Shown: positions 1-7,744 of the stretch, piece by piece
Position numbering within the stretch: position 1 is the stretch's first letter
Layout: each line of letters opens with the position of its first letter
Source of the DNA: DASSUW01 sp963849695
Lineage (GTDB): Bacteria; Actinomycetota; Thermoleophilia; Solirubrobacterales; Solirubrobacteraceae
Direction: 5' to 3'
NCBI GenBank assembly: GCA_963849695.1
Contig: CAWKIT010000032.1
Coordinates: forward strand, 62,001-126,000
DNA: 64,000 bases
Translations under genes and position numbers: made by a program
The notes under the pieces: model-generated
Told to the model about the DNA's origin: nothing
The model's input: the letters and a program-made list of their open reading frames with translations, nothing else
The model's database searches: none

Positions 1-58
1 CGATCACGTAGTCGTTGCCGAGCGCCTGCCACTTCTCGAACCGCACGCCCGGGATCAT
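1..58 (-). CDS. dapF: Diaminopimelate epimerase, N-terminal fragment (gene runs off the left edge)
   Basis: Only the first 19 codons are in the window. The minus-strand ATG at 58 reads MIPGVRFEKWQALGNDYVI, the typical DapF amino terminus with the conserved G-N-D-[YF] stretch that precedes the first catalytic cysteine. DapF interconverts LL- and meso-diaminopimelate for peptidoglycan and lysine. The start overlaps the miaA stop as ATGA, so the two are probably translationally coupled. dapA and dapB lie elsewhere in the window (29-31 kb). The rest of the protein cannot be judged. Confidence 0.8.
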   Translation of the reverse strand, partial: MIPGVRFEKWQALGNDYVI

Positions 59-951
59 GTCAACGCCTCGTACAGCTCCCGTGCGACCTCGTCTCCGGCG
101 CGGTCGGTGACGTCGACGAGCGTGACGTTCGGCAGCTTGCGCATCCAGGTCAGCTGGCGGCGCGCGTAGCGGCGCGTGCGGGCCTTCATCGCCTCGACAT
201 CACCCGCGAGCAGCTCGCGGAACCCGAGCGCCTTGCGCACGGTCGGGGCGGCGGCCGGCGCCGCTCGCTCGACCTCCTCGCGGGCGCCGGCCGCGACCAT
301 CTCGTCGACGCGGGCGTCGATCCGCGCGTCGAGCGCGGCGCGGTCCATCGTCAGGCCCGCGAGCAGCGTGGGATGCCGGGTGTCGTTCGTCCACAGCTGC
401 TCGCCGGCGGGCGGGGCGTGGCCGGCGTCGAGCAGCTCGAGCGCGCGGACGATGCGCTGCGAGTCGGTGCTCGCCATCGTCGCCGCCTCCGGCGCGCGGC
501 TCCTCAGCTCCTCGTGGAGCGCCTGCGGTCCTCGTTGCGCGAGCTCGTGCTGCCGGCGCCGCCGGATCCCGGCCGGGACGGGCGGGCGCAGGTCGAGCTC
601 CGCCAGCGCGGCGCGCAGGTACAGGCCGGTGCCGCCGACCACGATCGGCCGCCGGCCGGCGGCGAGCAGGTCGTCGATCTCGCGGTGGGCGAGCTCGGCG
701 TAGCGGCCGGCGCTGAACGCGGCGTCGACGGGCAGGATCGACAGCAGCCGGTGCTCGAGCCGCTGCTGCTCGGCCGGCGTGGCGGCACCGGTCAGGGTCT
801 CCAGGCCGCGGTAGACCTGCAGCGCGTCGGCCGACACCGCCGCCGGGTCCTCTCCGTGGGAGCGCAGCCGGTCCGCCAGGGCGATCGCGACGGCGGTCTT
901 GCCGACGCCGGTCGGCCCGAACAGCGCGACGATCGTGGGCGGCGGCGGCAC
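55..951 (-). CDS. miaA: tRNA dimethylallyltransferase MiaA
   Basis: MiaA adds a dimethylallyl group to N6 of A37 in tRNAs reading UNN codons, using DMAPP. The 298-residue product is the usual family length. It opens with the P-loop GPTGVGKT (about residues 12-19), followed by SADALQVYRGL (the DSxQ-VY-like region), VVGGTGLYLRA and a C-terminal RRYARRQLTWMRK motif. The frame stays open far upstream, but homology begins at the P-loop. GTG at 951 is the nearest sensible start and lies 8 nt from a possible -10 box (minus strand, 960-965). It is divergent from the FIST gene with only 24 bp between, and is followed by dapF. MiaB, which acts on the same adenosine, is encoded at 4090-5409. Confidence 0.95.
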   Translation of the reverse strand: MPPPPTIVALFGPTGVGKTAVAIALADRLRSHGEDPAAVSADALQVYRGLETLTGAATPAEQQRLEHRLLSILPVDAAFSAGRYAELAHREIDDLLAAGRRPIVVGGTGLYLRAALAELDLRPPVPAGIRRRRQHELAQRGPQALHEELRSRAPEAATMASTDSQRIVRALELLDAGHAPPAGEQLWTNDTRHPTLLAGLTMDRAALDARIDARVDEMVAAGAREEVERAAPAAAPTVRKALGFRELLAGDVEAMKARTRRYARRQLTWMRKLPNVTLVDVTDRAGDEVARELYEALT

Positions 952-975
952 GGGCGCGGAGTATCGTCGTAGGCG
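952..975. promoter_or_regulatory. 24-bp divergent promoter with two overlapping -10 boxes, both genes probably leaderless
   Basis: Plus strand: TATCGT at 962-967 is followed by exactly 8 nt and then ATG at 976. Minus strand: GATACT (960-965) is followed by exactly 8 nt and then GTG at 951. The two hexamers overlap by 4 bp, so two polymerases could not open both at once. No Shine-Dalgarno sequence precedes either start. The promoters are predictions from spacing and sequence only. Confidence 0.45.
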
Positions 976-2139
976 ATGCCTGTACGCATCGGCACGGGCC
1001 TGTCCACGAGCCCCGACCAGCGGGCGGGCGCCCTGGAGGCGGCCCTGTCGGCGCGCGAGGGCCTGGTGGGCGAGCCGTGCGACCTGTCGGTCGTCTTCGC
1101 CTCGGGCACGCACCTGTCGGCGCCGGAGGCGGTGCTCGAGGCGGTCCACGAGGCGCTCGACCCGGCGGCCCTGATCGGCTGTGCGGCGGGCGGCGTGATC
1201 GCCGCGCGGCGCGAGGTCGAGGACGGCACGGCGGTGTCGGTGTGGGCGGCGCATCTCGACGGGGGCACCGCAACCCCCTTCCACGCGATGGTCGAGGAGC
1301 TCGAGGAGGGAACCGGCGCGCTGGCCGGGATGGCCGAGCTCGACGGCGCCGACGGCGCGATCATGCTCGCCGATCCGGCGACCTTCCCGACCGACGCGGT
1401 GCTGCGCTTCCTGTCGGAGTCGGCGCCGGCCGTGCCGGTGGTCGGCGGCCTGGCATCCGCGCGCACGGCGGGCGGCGCCACCGCGCTGTTCGCCGGTGAG
1501 GAGGTGCACGACGAGGGCGCCGTCGGGGTGCGGCTGGACGGCGTCGAGCTGCTCCCCTGCGTGTCGCAGGGCGCGACGCCGATCGGCCCCGAGCTCACGA
1601 TCACGGCCGCCGAGGGCCACGTGATCCTCGAGCTGGCGGGGCGGCCGGCGCTCGAGAAGCTGCGCGAGGCGATCGAGGCGCTGCCGGCGAAGGACCTCGC
1701 GCTGGTCCAGGGCGGGCTCCTGATGGGGATCGTGGTCGATTCGAACAAGCCGGACTACCTGCAGGGCGACTTCCTCGTGCGCGGGCTGGTGGGCGCCGAC
1801 CCGGACACCGGCCAGATCGCGGTCGCGGCCGAGGTCCGGCCGGGCCAGGTCGTGCGCCTGCACGCACGCGACGCCAAGAGCGCCGACCGCGACCTCCGCG
1901 AGGCGCTCGGCGTGCGCATGCGCGCGCTCGGCGGCCGCCCGCCGGCGGGAGCGCTGCTGTTCTCGTGCAACGGCCGCGGCCAGGGGCTGTTCGGACGCCG
2001 CGACCACGACGCAGAGGCCGTCGACGACGAGCTCGCCGGCGCCCCGGCCGCAGGGTTCTTCGCCGCCGGCGAGATCGGCCCCGTCGGCGGCGAGACCTTC
2101 CTGCACGGGTTCACCGCCACCGTCGCCGTCTTCGCCTGA
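976..2139 (+). CDS. FIST domain protein (FIST_N plus FIST_C)
   Basis: A 387-residue protein consisting of the FIST sensory pair. The N domain (about 25-210) includes LIGCAAGGVI and a central VPVVGGLAS. The C domain (about 225-385) includes ALLFSCNGRG, PAAGFFAAGEIGP and a final FLHGFTATVAVF. FIST domains are thought to bind small ligands such as amino acids and are often fused to signalling output modules. Here the protein stands alone without a kinase, GGDEF or methyl-accepting part, so its output is unknown. No signal peptide or membrane segment is visible. It is probably leaderless (see 952-975) and is followed 32 bp later by an SDR gene. Confidence 0.85.
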   Translation: MPVRIGTGLSTSPDQRAGALEAALSAREGLVGEPCDLSVVFASGTHLSAPEAVLEAVHEALDPAALIGCAAGGVIAARREVEDGTAVSVWAAHLDGGTATPFHAMVEELEEGTGALAGMAELDGADGAIMLADPATFPTDAVLRFLSESAPAVPVVGGLASARTAGGATALFAGEEVHDEGAVGVRLDGVELLPCVSQGATPIGPELTITAAEGHVILELAGRPALEKLREAIEALPAKDLALVQGGLLMGIVVDSNKPDYLQGDFLVRGLVGADPDTGQIAVAAEVRPGQVVRLHARDAKSADRDLREALGVRMRALGGRPPAGALLFSCNGRGQGLFGRRDHDAEAVDDELAGAPAAGFFAAGEIGPVGGETFLHGFTATVAVFA

Positions 2140-2171
2140 CCCCCACCGTCCGATCGTGTAAGGGTGTGGGC

Positions 2172-2963
2172 GTGAATCTCGGGGGACGAACGGCGCTCGT
2201 CACGGGCGCCAGCGGCGGGCTCGGGCAGGCGATCGCCCGCGCGCTCGTGCGGCGCGGCGCCGACGTGGTCCTCACCGGGCGGCGGGTCGACGTGCTCGAG
2301 CCGCTGGCCGCCGAGCTCCGCGGGCGAGCGGTTCCCTGCGACCTCAGCGACCGCGACGCGGTCGCGCGGCTGGTCGAGGAGGCCGGGCCCGTCGACGTCC
2401 TCGTCGCGAACGCCGGCCTCCCGGGCAGCGGCGCGATCGACTCGCTCACGGTCGAGGAGATCGACCGCGCGCTGGACGTGAACCTGCGCGCCCCGATGAT
2501 CCTCGCGCGGCTGATGTGCGAAGGCATGGCCGAGCGCGGCGGCGGCCACATCGTGTTCGTGTCCTCGCTGAGCGGCAAGGTCGGCGCTGCCCGCTCGTCC
2601 GTCTATTCGGCGACGAAGTTCGGCCTGCGCGGATTCGCCCAGGGGCTGCGCGAGGACCTGTTGCCACGCGGCGTCGGCGTCTCGACCGTCCTGCCGGGCT
2701 TCATCCGCGACGCCGGGCTGTTCCACGACTCCGGCGGCAAGGTGCCCGCCTACGTGGGCACCAAGACACCCGGGGACGTCGCCGACGCGGTGGTCTCCGC
2801 GATCGAGCACGACCGCGCGGAGGTCGTCGTCGCGCCGCCGTTCCTGCGGTTCGGCAGCGCCGTCGCCGGCCTCGCACCCGATGCGGCGGCCAGGGTCCAG
2901 CGCAGGCTCGGCGCCGACCGGATCGCCTCCTCGGTCACTTCCGGCCAGCGCGACAAGCGCTAG
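2172..2963 (+). CDS. Short-chain dehydrogenase/reductase (SDR), classical type
   Basis: 263 residues with the classical SDR hallmarks: the nucleotide-binding TGASGGLG near residue 12, an NAG motif (VANAGLPGSG), the catalytic serine (FVSSLSG) and Y-x-x-x-K (YSATK, in VYSATKFGLRGF). Such enzymes oxidise or reduce alcohol/ketone groups with NAD(P)(H). The substrate cannot be told from sequence. GTG at 2172 is chosen because AAGGG at 2160-2164 gives a 7-nt spacing; an alternative GTG is at 2166. It follows the FIST gene on the same strand and may be cotranscribed with it. It ends 47 bp before the convergent radical SAM gene. Confidence 0.85.
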   Translation: MNLGGRTALVTGASGGLGQAIARALVRRGADVVLTGRRVDVLEPLAAELRGRAVPCDLSDRDAVARLVEEAGPVDVLVANAGLPGSGAIDSLTVEEIDRALDVNLRAPMILARLMCEGMAERGGGHIVFVSSLSGKVGAARSSVYSATKFGLRGFAQGLREDLLPRGVGVSTVLPGFIRDAGLFHDSGGKVPAYVGTKTPGDVADAVVSAIEHDRAEVVVAPPFLRFGSAVAGLAPDAAARVQRRLGADRIASSVTSGQRDKR

Positions 2964-3010
2964 CTCGCCGCCGGCCTGGGATCGGCTTTGACCTGAGGGC
3001 GGTGCGCGGG

Positions 3011-4042
3011 TTAGAAGAGCGACCCCTGCGGCGGCGGCGTCACCTCCTCGCGCTGGTCCGCGGCTCGGCGGCGCGCCTCGCCGCGGTGGCGGAAGCGGGC
3101 GGCGTACCGGCGCCGGGCCCACGGCGCGCCGGCGGCGACCTCGATCGTGCGCCGCTCGTCGGCCGGGATGTACGCGCCCTTCGCGTACAGCCGCTCGTAG
3201 CGCTCGAGCAGATCCGGCCTGTGCTCCCGCAGCCACTCGAAGAAGATGTCCTTCACCGAGCCGCGCAGGAACAGCGTCTGGCCGCCGATGTGGACGGCGC
3301 CGGCCTCGGTGGCGAGCGCGACGATCTTCTCCACCTGCCCAGGCGAGTCGTTGATCCCCGGCATCAGCGGCGCGATCAGGATGCCGGTCGGGATCCCGAG
3401 GCGGTTGAGCTCCGCCACCGCCTCCAGCCGCGCGCGCGGATTCGGGGTGTGCGGCTCGGTCGCCCGCCACGCCTTCTCGTCGAGCGTCGGCACCGACAGG
3501 CAAGCGCTCACCTGCGCCCGCTCGGCCACCTGGCACAGCAGGTCCGCGTCCCGCAGCACCAGCGGCGACTTGGTGAGGATCGAGCACGGATTCGCGAAGT
3601 CGCGCATCGCCTCCCAGATCCCGCGCATCAGCTTGTACCGCCCCTCGACCCACTGGTACGGGTCGGTGTTCGTGCCCATCGCAATGTGCCCGCCGGCCCA
3701 CGACGGCCGCGCCAGCTCGGCCCGCAGCACCTCCGGCACGTTGACCTTCACGATGATCTCGCGCTCGAAATCCCGCCCCGCGTTGAAGTCCAGATACTCG
3801 TGCGTCGGGCGCGCGAAGCAATAAAGGCACGCATGGGAACAGCCGCGGTATGGGTTGATCGTCCACTCGAACGGAACCCTCGAAACGGTCGGAACGCGGT
3901 TGATCGCGGACTTGGTCCGGACCTCGTGGAAGCGGGTGTCGAGGGCCTCCGGGGCGTTGAAGCGGCGGATGACGGCGTCCTCCGAGAAGCCCGGGAGGCG
4001 GGGGTCGTGGTCGGCTTCTACGGTCTGTGAGTCCCAGCGCAC
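3011..4042 (-). CDS. Rv2578c-like radical SAM protein (spore-photoproduct-lyase-like), probably SOS regulated
   Basis: 343 residues with the iron-sulfur motif C-x3-C-x2-C in CSHACLYCFARPTHEYLDF, a GTNTDPYQ-x-EGRYKL stretch and SILTKSPLVLRD. These are typical of the mycobacterial Rv2578c-type radical SAM family, distant relatives of spore photoproduct lyase. The substrate is unknown; a DNA-repair role is inferred from family and regulation. Two starts are possible: ATG 4060 and GTG 4042. GTG is preferred because it gives an MRW... terminus like the mycobacterial protein as I recall it, and it places the LexA palindrome (4042-4055) upstream of the coding region rather than inside codons 2-6. 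It lies downstream of miaB on the same strand. Confidence 0.8.
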   Translation of the reverse strand: MRWDSQTVEADHDPRLPGFSEDAVIRRFNAPEALDTRFHEVRTKSAINRVPTVSRVPFEWTINPYRGCSHACLYCFARPTHEYLDFNAGRDFEREIIVKVNVPEVLRAELARPSWAGGHIAMGTNTDPYQWVEGRYKLMRGIWEAMRDFANPCSILTKSPLVLRDADLLCQVAERAQVSACLSVPTLDEKAWRATEPHTPNPRARLEAVAELNRLGIPTGILIAPLMPGINDSPGQVEKIVALATEAGAVHIGGQTLFLRGSVKDIFFEWLREHRPDLLERYERLYAKGAYIPADERRTIEVAAGAPWARRRYAARFRHRGEARRRAADQREEVTPPPQGSLF

Positions 4043-4055
4043 GAACGTATGTTCG
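4042..4055. promoter_or_regulatory. LexA (SOS) box, CGAAC-N4-GTTCG
   Basis: CGAACGTATGTTCG is an exact match to the actinobacterial/Bacillus LexA palindrome CGAAC-N4-GTTCG. It touches the preferred GTG start of the radical SAM gene. The flanking GTTCGCA is shared with the second box at 41815-41828. A LexA dimer here would block transcription into the radical SAM gene, separately from miaB upstream. Sequence match only; binding is inferred. Confidence 0.7.
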
Positions 4056-4089
4056 CACATGGACGCGACGGAACGAAACGGAGAGCAGA

Positions 4090-5409
4090 TCAGCCGGCGC
4101 GGGCGAGCAGCGGGAGCTCGCCCGTGAGCGTCTGGCTGGTGGCGCCGGTGATGTGGACCGGCACGATCTCGCCCGGGGAGCCGAGGCCGTCGAAGTTCAC
4201 GACCTTGTTGTGGCGGGTGCGGCCGCGGACGCGGCTCGCGTCGGTTCGCGAGGTGCCCTCGACGAGCACGTCGAGCGTGCGGCCCACGAATCGCTGGGCG
4301 CGCTCGCGGGCGCGGCGCTGGATGACCTCGACGAGCCGCTCCATGCGCTCCACCGCCACCTCGTGCGGGATGAAGTCGTCGCTGAAGGACGCTGCCTCGG
4401 TGCCGCGGCGGGGGGAGTAGATGAACGTGAAGGCGCCGTCGTAGCCGACCTCCTCGGCCACCTCCAGCGTCTGGAGGAAGTCCGCCTCGGTCTCCCCCGG
4501 GAAGCCGACGATGATGTCCGTGGTGATCGCGCAGTCCGGCACGTGCTCGCGGATGAGGGCGACGCGGTCCAGGTAGCGGCCGCGGTCGTACGTGCGGCGC
4601 ATGGCCTTGAGGATGCGGGAGCTTCCCGACTGCAGAGGGAGATGGATGTGCTCGCACACCGAGGGAAGCTCTGCGTGGGCGAGCACCACGTCCTCGCTCA
4701 TGTGGGCGGGGTGCGGGCTGGTGTAGCGGATCCGGTCGATGCCGTCGATGGCGTCCACCGCCGCCAGCAGCTCGGAGAAGCGGCGGCGCTGCGGACGCAG
4801 CCGCGTGCCGTAGGAGTTGACGTTCTGGCCGAGCAGGGTGACCTCGAGCACGCCATCGGCCGCGAGCGCCTGGATCTCGGCCACGAGCTCCTCGAGCGGG
4901 CGCGACACCTCGCGGCCGCGAGTCGACGGCACGATGCAGAACGCGCACTTCATGTTGCAGCCGGCCGAGATCTGCACCCAGCCCTGGAAGTCGCGCGCCC
5001 GCTTGGCGGGCAGGTGGCCGGTGAAGCCCTCGAACTCGAAGAAGCCCTGGGCGGTGAGGCTGTCGCTGGTCAGGAACTCGGCGAGCTTGTGCACCTGGCC
5101 GGGCCCGAAGGCGACGTCGACGAACGGGAACTGGCGGAACACCTGCTCCTTGACCGACTGCGCCCAGCAGCCGCCGACGCCGATGATCCGCTCGGGGTCG
5201 CGCCGCTTGAGCGCCTTGGCGTCGTGCAGGTGGGCGACGAAGCGCTCGTCGGCCTTCTCGCGGATCGAGCAGGTGTTGAAGAGGATCAGCTCCGCGTCCG
5301 AGCGGTCCGCGACCTCCGCGTAGCCGAGCGACTCGAGCATGCCCTTCATGCGTTCCGAGTCGTGCTCGTTCATCTGGCACCCGAAGGTGGTGACGTGGAA
5401 CGACTTCAC
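4090..5409 (-). CDS. miaB: tRNA-2-methylthio-N6-dimethylallyladenosine synthase MiaB
   Basis: MiaB inserts the methylthio group at C2 of i6A37, the base prepared by MiaA. The 439-residue protein has the UPF0004 domain with its three cluster cysteines (FGCQMNEHDSE, FNTCSIREKAD, VGGCWAQS), the radical SAM motif C-x3-C-x2-C (GCNMKCAFCIVPSTRGRE) and a C-terminal TRAM domain (about 370-435). The start is GTG at 5409, 25 bp after rny on the same strand. All key residues are present and the length is normal. Confidence 0.95.
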   Translation of the reverse strand: MKSFHVTTFGCQMNEHDSERMKGMLESLGYAEVADRSDAELILFNTCSIREKADERFVAHLHDAKALKRRDPERIIGVGGCWAQSVKEQVFRQFPFVDVAFGPGQVHKLAEFLTSDSLTAQGFFEFEGFTGHLPAKRARDFQGWVQISAGCNMKCAFCIVPSTRGREVSRPLEELVAEIQALAADGVLEVTLLGQNVNSYGTRLRPQRRRFSELLAAVDAIDGIDRIRYTSPHPAHMSEDVVLAHAELPSVCEHIHLPLQSGSSRILKAMRRTYDRGRYLDRVALIREHVPDCAITTDIIVGFPGETEADFLQTLEVAEEVGYDGAFTFIYSPRRGTEAASFSDDFIPHEVAVERMERLVEVIQRRARERAQRFVGRTLDVLVEGTSRTDASRVRGRTRHNKVVNFDGLGSPGEIVPVHITGATSQTLTGELPLLARAG

Positions 5410-5434
5410 GGCGGTTCCGAGGGTATCGAGGGCG

Positions 5435-6859
5435 TCATCGTGCGTAGTCGGTGGCTCTCGACTCCCGGATCACCGTGACCTTGATCTGCCCTGGGTACTC
5501 GAGCTCCTGCTCGATCTCGCGCGCGATCTCGTGCGAGAGCAGGACGGCGCCGTCGTCGTCGAGCGACCCCGGCTGGACCATCACGCGGATCTCGCGGCCG
5601 GCCTGCATCGCGTAGACCTTGTCGACGCCGTCGTGGCGGGTGGCGATCTGCTCGAGGTCGCGCAGGCGCTTGACGTACTGCTCGAGCGACTCGCCGCGCG
5701 CGCCCGGACGGGCGCCCGACAGCGCGTCGGCGGCCTGCACGAGCACGGCCTCGATCGTCTGCGGCTCGACCTCGTTGTGGTGGGCCTCCATGGCGTGGGC
5801 GACCGCCTCGCTCTCGCCGTGCCGGCGGGCAAGCTCGCCGCCGACCAGCGCGTGCGGGCCCTCGACCTCGTGCGAGACGGCCTTGCCGATGTCGTGCAGC
5901 AGCGCCGCCCGGCGGGCGGTCTTGGGGGACGCCCCGAGCTCGTCCGCCATCATCGCCGCCAGATGCGCGCACTCGACCGAGTGCGCGAGCACGTTCTGGC
6001 CGTACGACGTGCGGTACTTGAGCCGGCCGAGGATCTTCGTGATCTCGGCGTCGAGGCCCTGGACGTTGGCGTCGAAGCACGCCTGCTCGCCGGACTCGGC
6101 GATGTGGCTCTCCAGCTCGGACTTGGCCTGGTAGTAGGTCTCCTCGATCCGTGCCGGGTGGATGCGGCCGTCCTGGAGCAGCTTCTCGAGCGTGAGGCGG
6201 GCGATCTCGCGGCGGACGCCGTCGAAGCCCGAGAGGATCACGGCGTTGGGCGTGTCGTCGATGATGAAGTCGACGCCGGTGAGGTGCTCGAGGGCGCGGA
6301 TGTTGCGACCCTCGCGGCCGATGATGCGGCCCTTCATGTCGTCGGCCTGGAGCTGGACGACGCTGACGGTGGTCTCGGCGGCGTGGCCGGCGGCGAGCCG
6401 CTGCATCACCACGGAGAGGATGTTGCGGACGCGGCGCTCGGCGTCGCGCTTCGTCTCCTCCTCGACCGCGCGCAGCCGGCGGGCGGACTCGTGCCGCACC
6501 TGGTCCTCGAGCTCCTTCATCATCAGCGCCTTGGCCTGCGAGGCCGACAGGCCGGACGTGCGCTCGAGCTGGCGAACGGCCTGGTCGCGAAGACCGGTGA
6601 TCTGGCCCTCCTTCTCGGCCAGCCGCCGTTCGCGCTCGGCGATCTCGGTCGCGCGCGTCTCGACCGCCTCCTCCCTGCCCTTCAGGCGCTCCTCGATGCG
6701 GGTCGCCTCGGCGGCGGCGGCGGCGTCGGGCGCCACGCGAGCGGGCGGCGCCTTCGCCTGCCCGCCCGCGACGCTCGGCGCGTGCGACCGTTTCGCCAGC
6801 AGGGCGGCGGCGATCACCAGGCCCACGGCCAGCACGCCCCCCGCGATCACGATTTCCAT
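5435..6859 (-). CDS. rny: Ribonuclease Y
   Basis: An endoribonuclease that starts decay of many mRNAs and is tethered to the inner membrane. The 474 residues comprise an N-terminal membrane helix (about 4-22), a charged coiled coil (about 45-165), a KH domain around GREGRNIRALEHLTG, and an HD domain with LLHDIGKA and ADALSGARPGARGES near the C terminus. It is slightly shorter than Bacillus RNase Y, mostly in the coiled coil. The start ATG 6859 is preceded by AGAGGA. A leader with several hairpins lies upstream (6860-6991). It sits in the conserved recA-recX-rny-miaB order. RNase J is also encoded (27449-29116), so both major Gram-positive decay nucleases are present. Confidence 0.95.
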   Translation of the reverse strand: MEIVIAGGVLAVGLVIAAALLAKRSHAPSVAGGQAKAPPARVAPDAAAAAEATRIEERLKGREEAVETRATEIAERERRLAEKEGQITGLRDQAVRQLERTSGLSASQAKALMMKELEDQVRHESARRLRAVEEETKRDAERRVRNILSVVMQRLAAGHAAETTVSVVQLQADDMKGRIIGREGRNIRALEHLTGVDFIIDDTPNAVILSGFDGVRREIARLTLEKLLQDGRIHPARIEETYYQAKSELESHIAESGEQACFDANVQGLDAEITKILGRLKYRTSYGQNVLAHSVECAHLAAMMADELGASPKTARRAALLHDIGKAVSHEVEGPHALVGGELARRHGESEAVAHAMEAHHNEVEPQTIEAVLVQAADALSGARPGARGESLEQYVKRLRDLEQIATRHDGVDKVYAMQAGREIRVMVQPGSLDDDGAVLLSHEIAREIEQELEYPGQIKVTVIRESRATDYAR

Positions 6860-7217
6860 TGCGATTCCTCTCCCCGGCGCCGCTCTCCAGGAGCGGCGCG
6901 AGCTCAGCTACCCGTGTGTTAGGCGGCAGGCCGAGCCTTGCCTCGGCGTCGGCGGAGGAGGCGAGCAGGAAGGCGACCGTCGCGGTCGCCTCGTCAGATG
7001 GCGGCTCTCGTGCGGTGTTGGGTCGGTTCGGCCGGGCGCGCCCGCCCGGATGCGGTGCCTGATCGTCCGCTGGGATGGTTCTCGGTTGCCGTCGTCACTG
7101 AAGCTGCTGCGTCCGCGTCGAAAATGTCGATTTGCTGGGTTTTCACGAGCCTAGGGTGGCTCGACCTGTCGCTGGTGAGGATCGTAGTACCGGCAGCACC
7201 CGCGTGCAATCAGGTAG
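6860..7217 (-). promoter_or_regulatory. 358-bp gap upstream of rny: candidate structured 5' leader and promoter region
   Basis: No gene is visible here. Three inverted repeats cluster near rny. 6877-6899 has a 9-bp stem (GCGCCGCTC) with a 5-nt loop. 6930-6947 has a 6-bp stem (GCCGAG/CTCGGC). 6971-6991 has a 9-bp stem (AGGCGACCG) with a 3-nt loop. A further 7-bp stem (CCGGGCG, 4-nt loop) is at 7032-7049, nearer the recX end, with no clear T-tract. An AT-richer patch at about 7119-7147 is the likeliest promoter area. No tRNA cloverleaf or known riboswitch was recognised. Confidence 0.4.
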
Positions 7218-7727
7218 TCACTCGAAGGCCGCAACGCCCGCGTGGAGACGGATCGCGTCGTGCGCCAGCTCGAGCTCGTAGCCCTTGCGCACGAGCATCC
7301 CGAGGGCACGCTCGCAGTCGCGCGGCGTGGCCGGCGGGTCGGGGAAGCGGCGGCGCAGGAGCGCGAGCGCGGCGTCGAGCTCGCGGGCGTGGTCCTGCTC
7401 GCCGACCGCAGCCGCGATGACGTCCGGATCGACGCCCGCCTCGCGCAGACGGCGCTCGATCCGCTCCGCTCCCCAGCCGTCGAGCCGCCGCCGGTCGTCG
7501 GCGAAGCGGTGGGCGTAGCGCGCGTCGTCGAGATAGCCCTGCTCGCAGAGCTCACCGGCCACGGCTTCGATCACCGCCGGCTCGACGCGCTTGCGCGCCA
7601 GCGTGCGCGCGAGCTCGGCGACCGTGTGGTCGCGGCGGTTGAGCGCGGTCCACGCGACGTCCCGCGCGTGCTGCAGGCGCACCTCGGGGTCGGGTGAGCG
7701 CTCCGGCGGCGGTTGTCCGGCGGCCAC
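7218..7727 (-). CDS. recX: RecX, regulator of RecA
   Basis: 169 residues of the RecX family, which binds RecA filaments and limits recombination and coprotease activity. Three-helix repeats are visible, with ALNRRDHTVAELARTL near the N terminus, GYLDDARYAHRFADDRR in the middle and a weaker third repeat (RRRFPDPPATPRDCERALGMLVRKGY). The start is GTG at 7727, only 13 bp after the recA stop. A perfect inverted repeat (7727-7744) spans the recA stop and reaches the first base of this start codon, so RecX output may be damped relative to RecA. The operon is recA-recX. Confidence 0.93.
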   Translation of the reverse strand: MAAGQPPPERSPDPEVRLQHARDVAWTALNRRDHTVAELARTLARKRVEPAVIEAVAGELCEQGYLDDARYAHRFADDRRRLDGWGAERIERRLREAGVDPDVIAAAVGEQDHARELDAALALLRRRFPDPPATPRDCERALGMLVRKGYELELAHDAIRLHAGVAAFE

Positions 7728-7744
7728 TAGTGTCCCGACACTAG
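7727..7744 (-). promoter_or_regulatory. Hairpin joining recA stop and recX start
   Basis: CTAGTGTC (7727-7734) and GACACTAG (7737-7744) are perfect inverted repeats with 2 bp between; as RNA this is a 7-bp stem with a 4-nt loop. It includes the recA TAG and the first base of the recX GTG. No T-tract follows, so it is more likely a translational or RNA-stability element than a terminator. Confidence 0.45.

Noticed and set aside
952..2106. In-frame upstream extension of miaA to a 683-residue protein
   Set aside because: The extension is antisense to the well-supported FIST gene and lacks domain signatures; MiaA normally starts at the P-loop.
6860..7217. tRNA, small known RNA or riboswitch in the gap upstream of rny
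   Set aside because: Stem-loops exist but no cloverleaf, T-box, or conserved riboswitch core could be recognised by eye.
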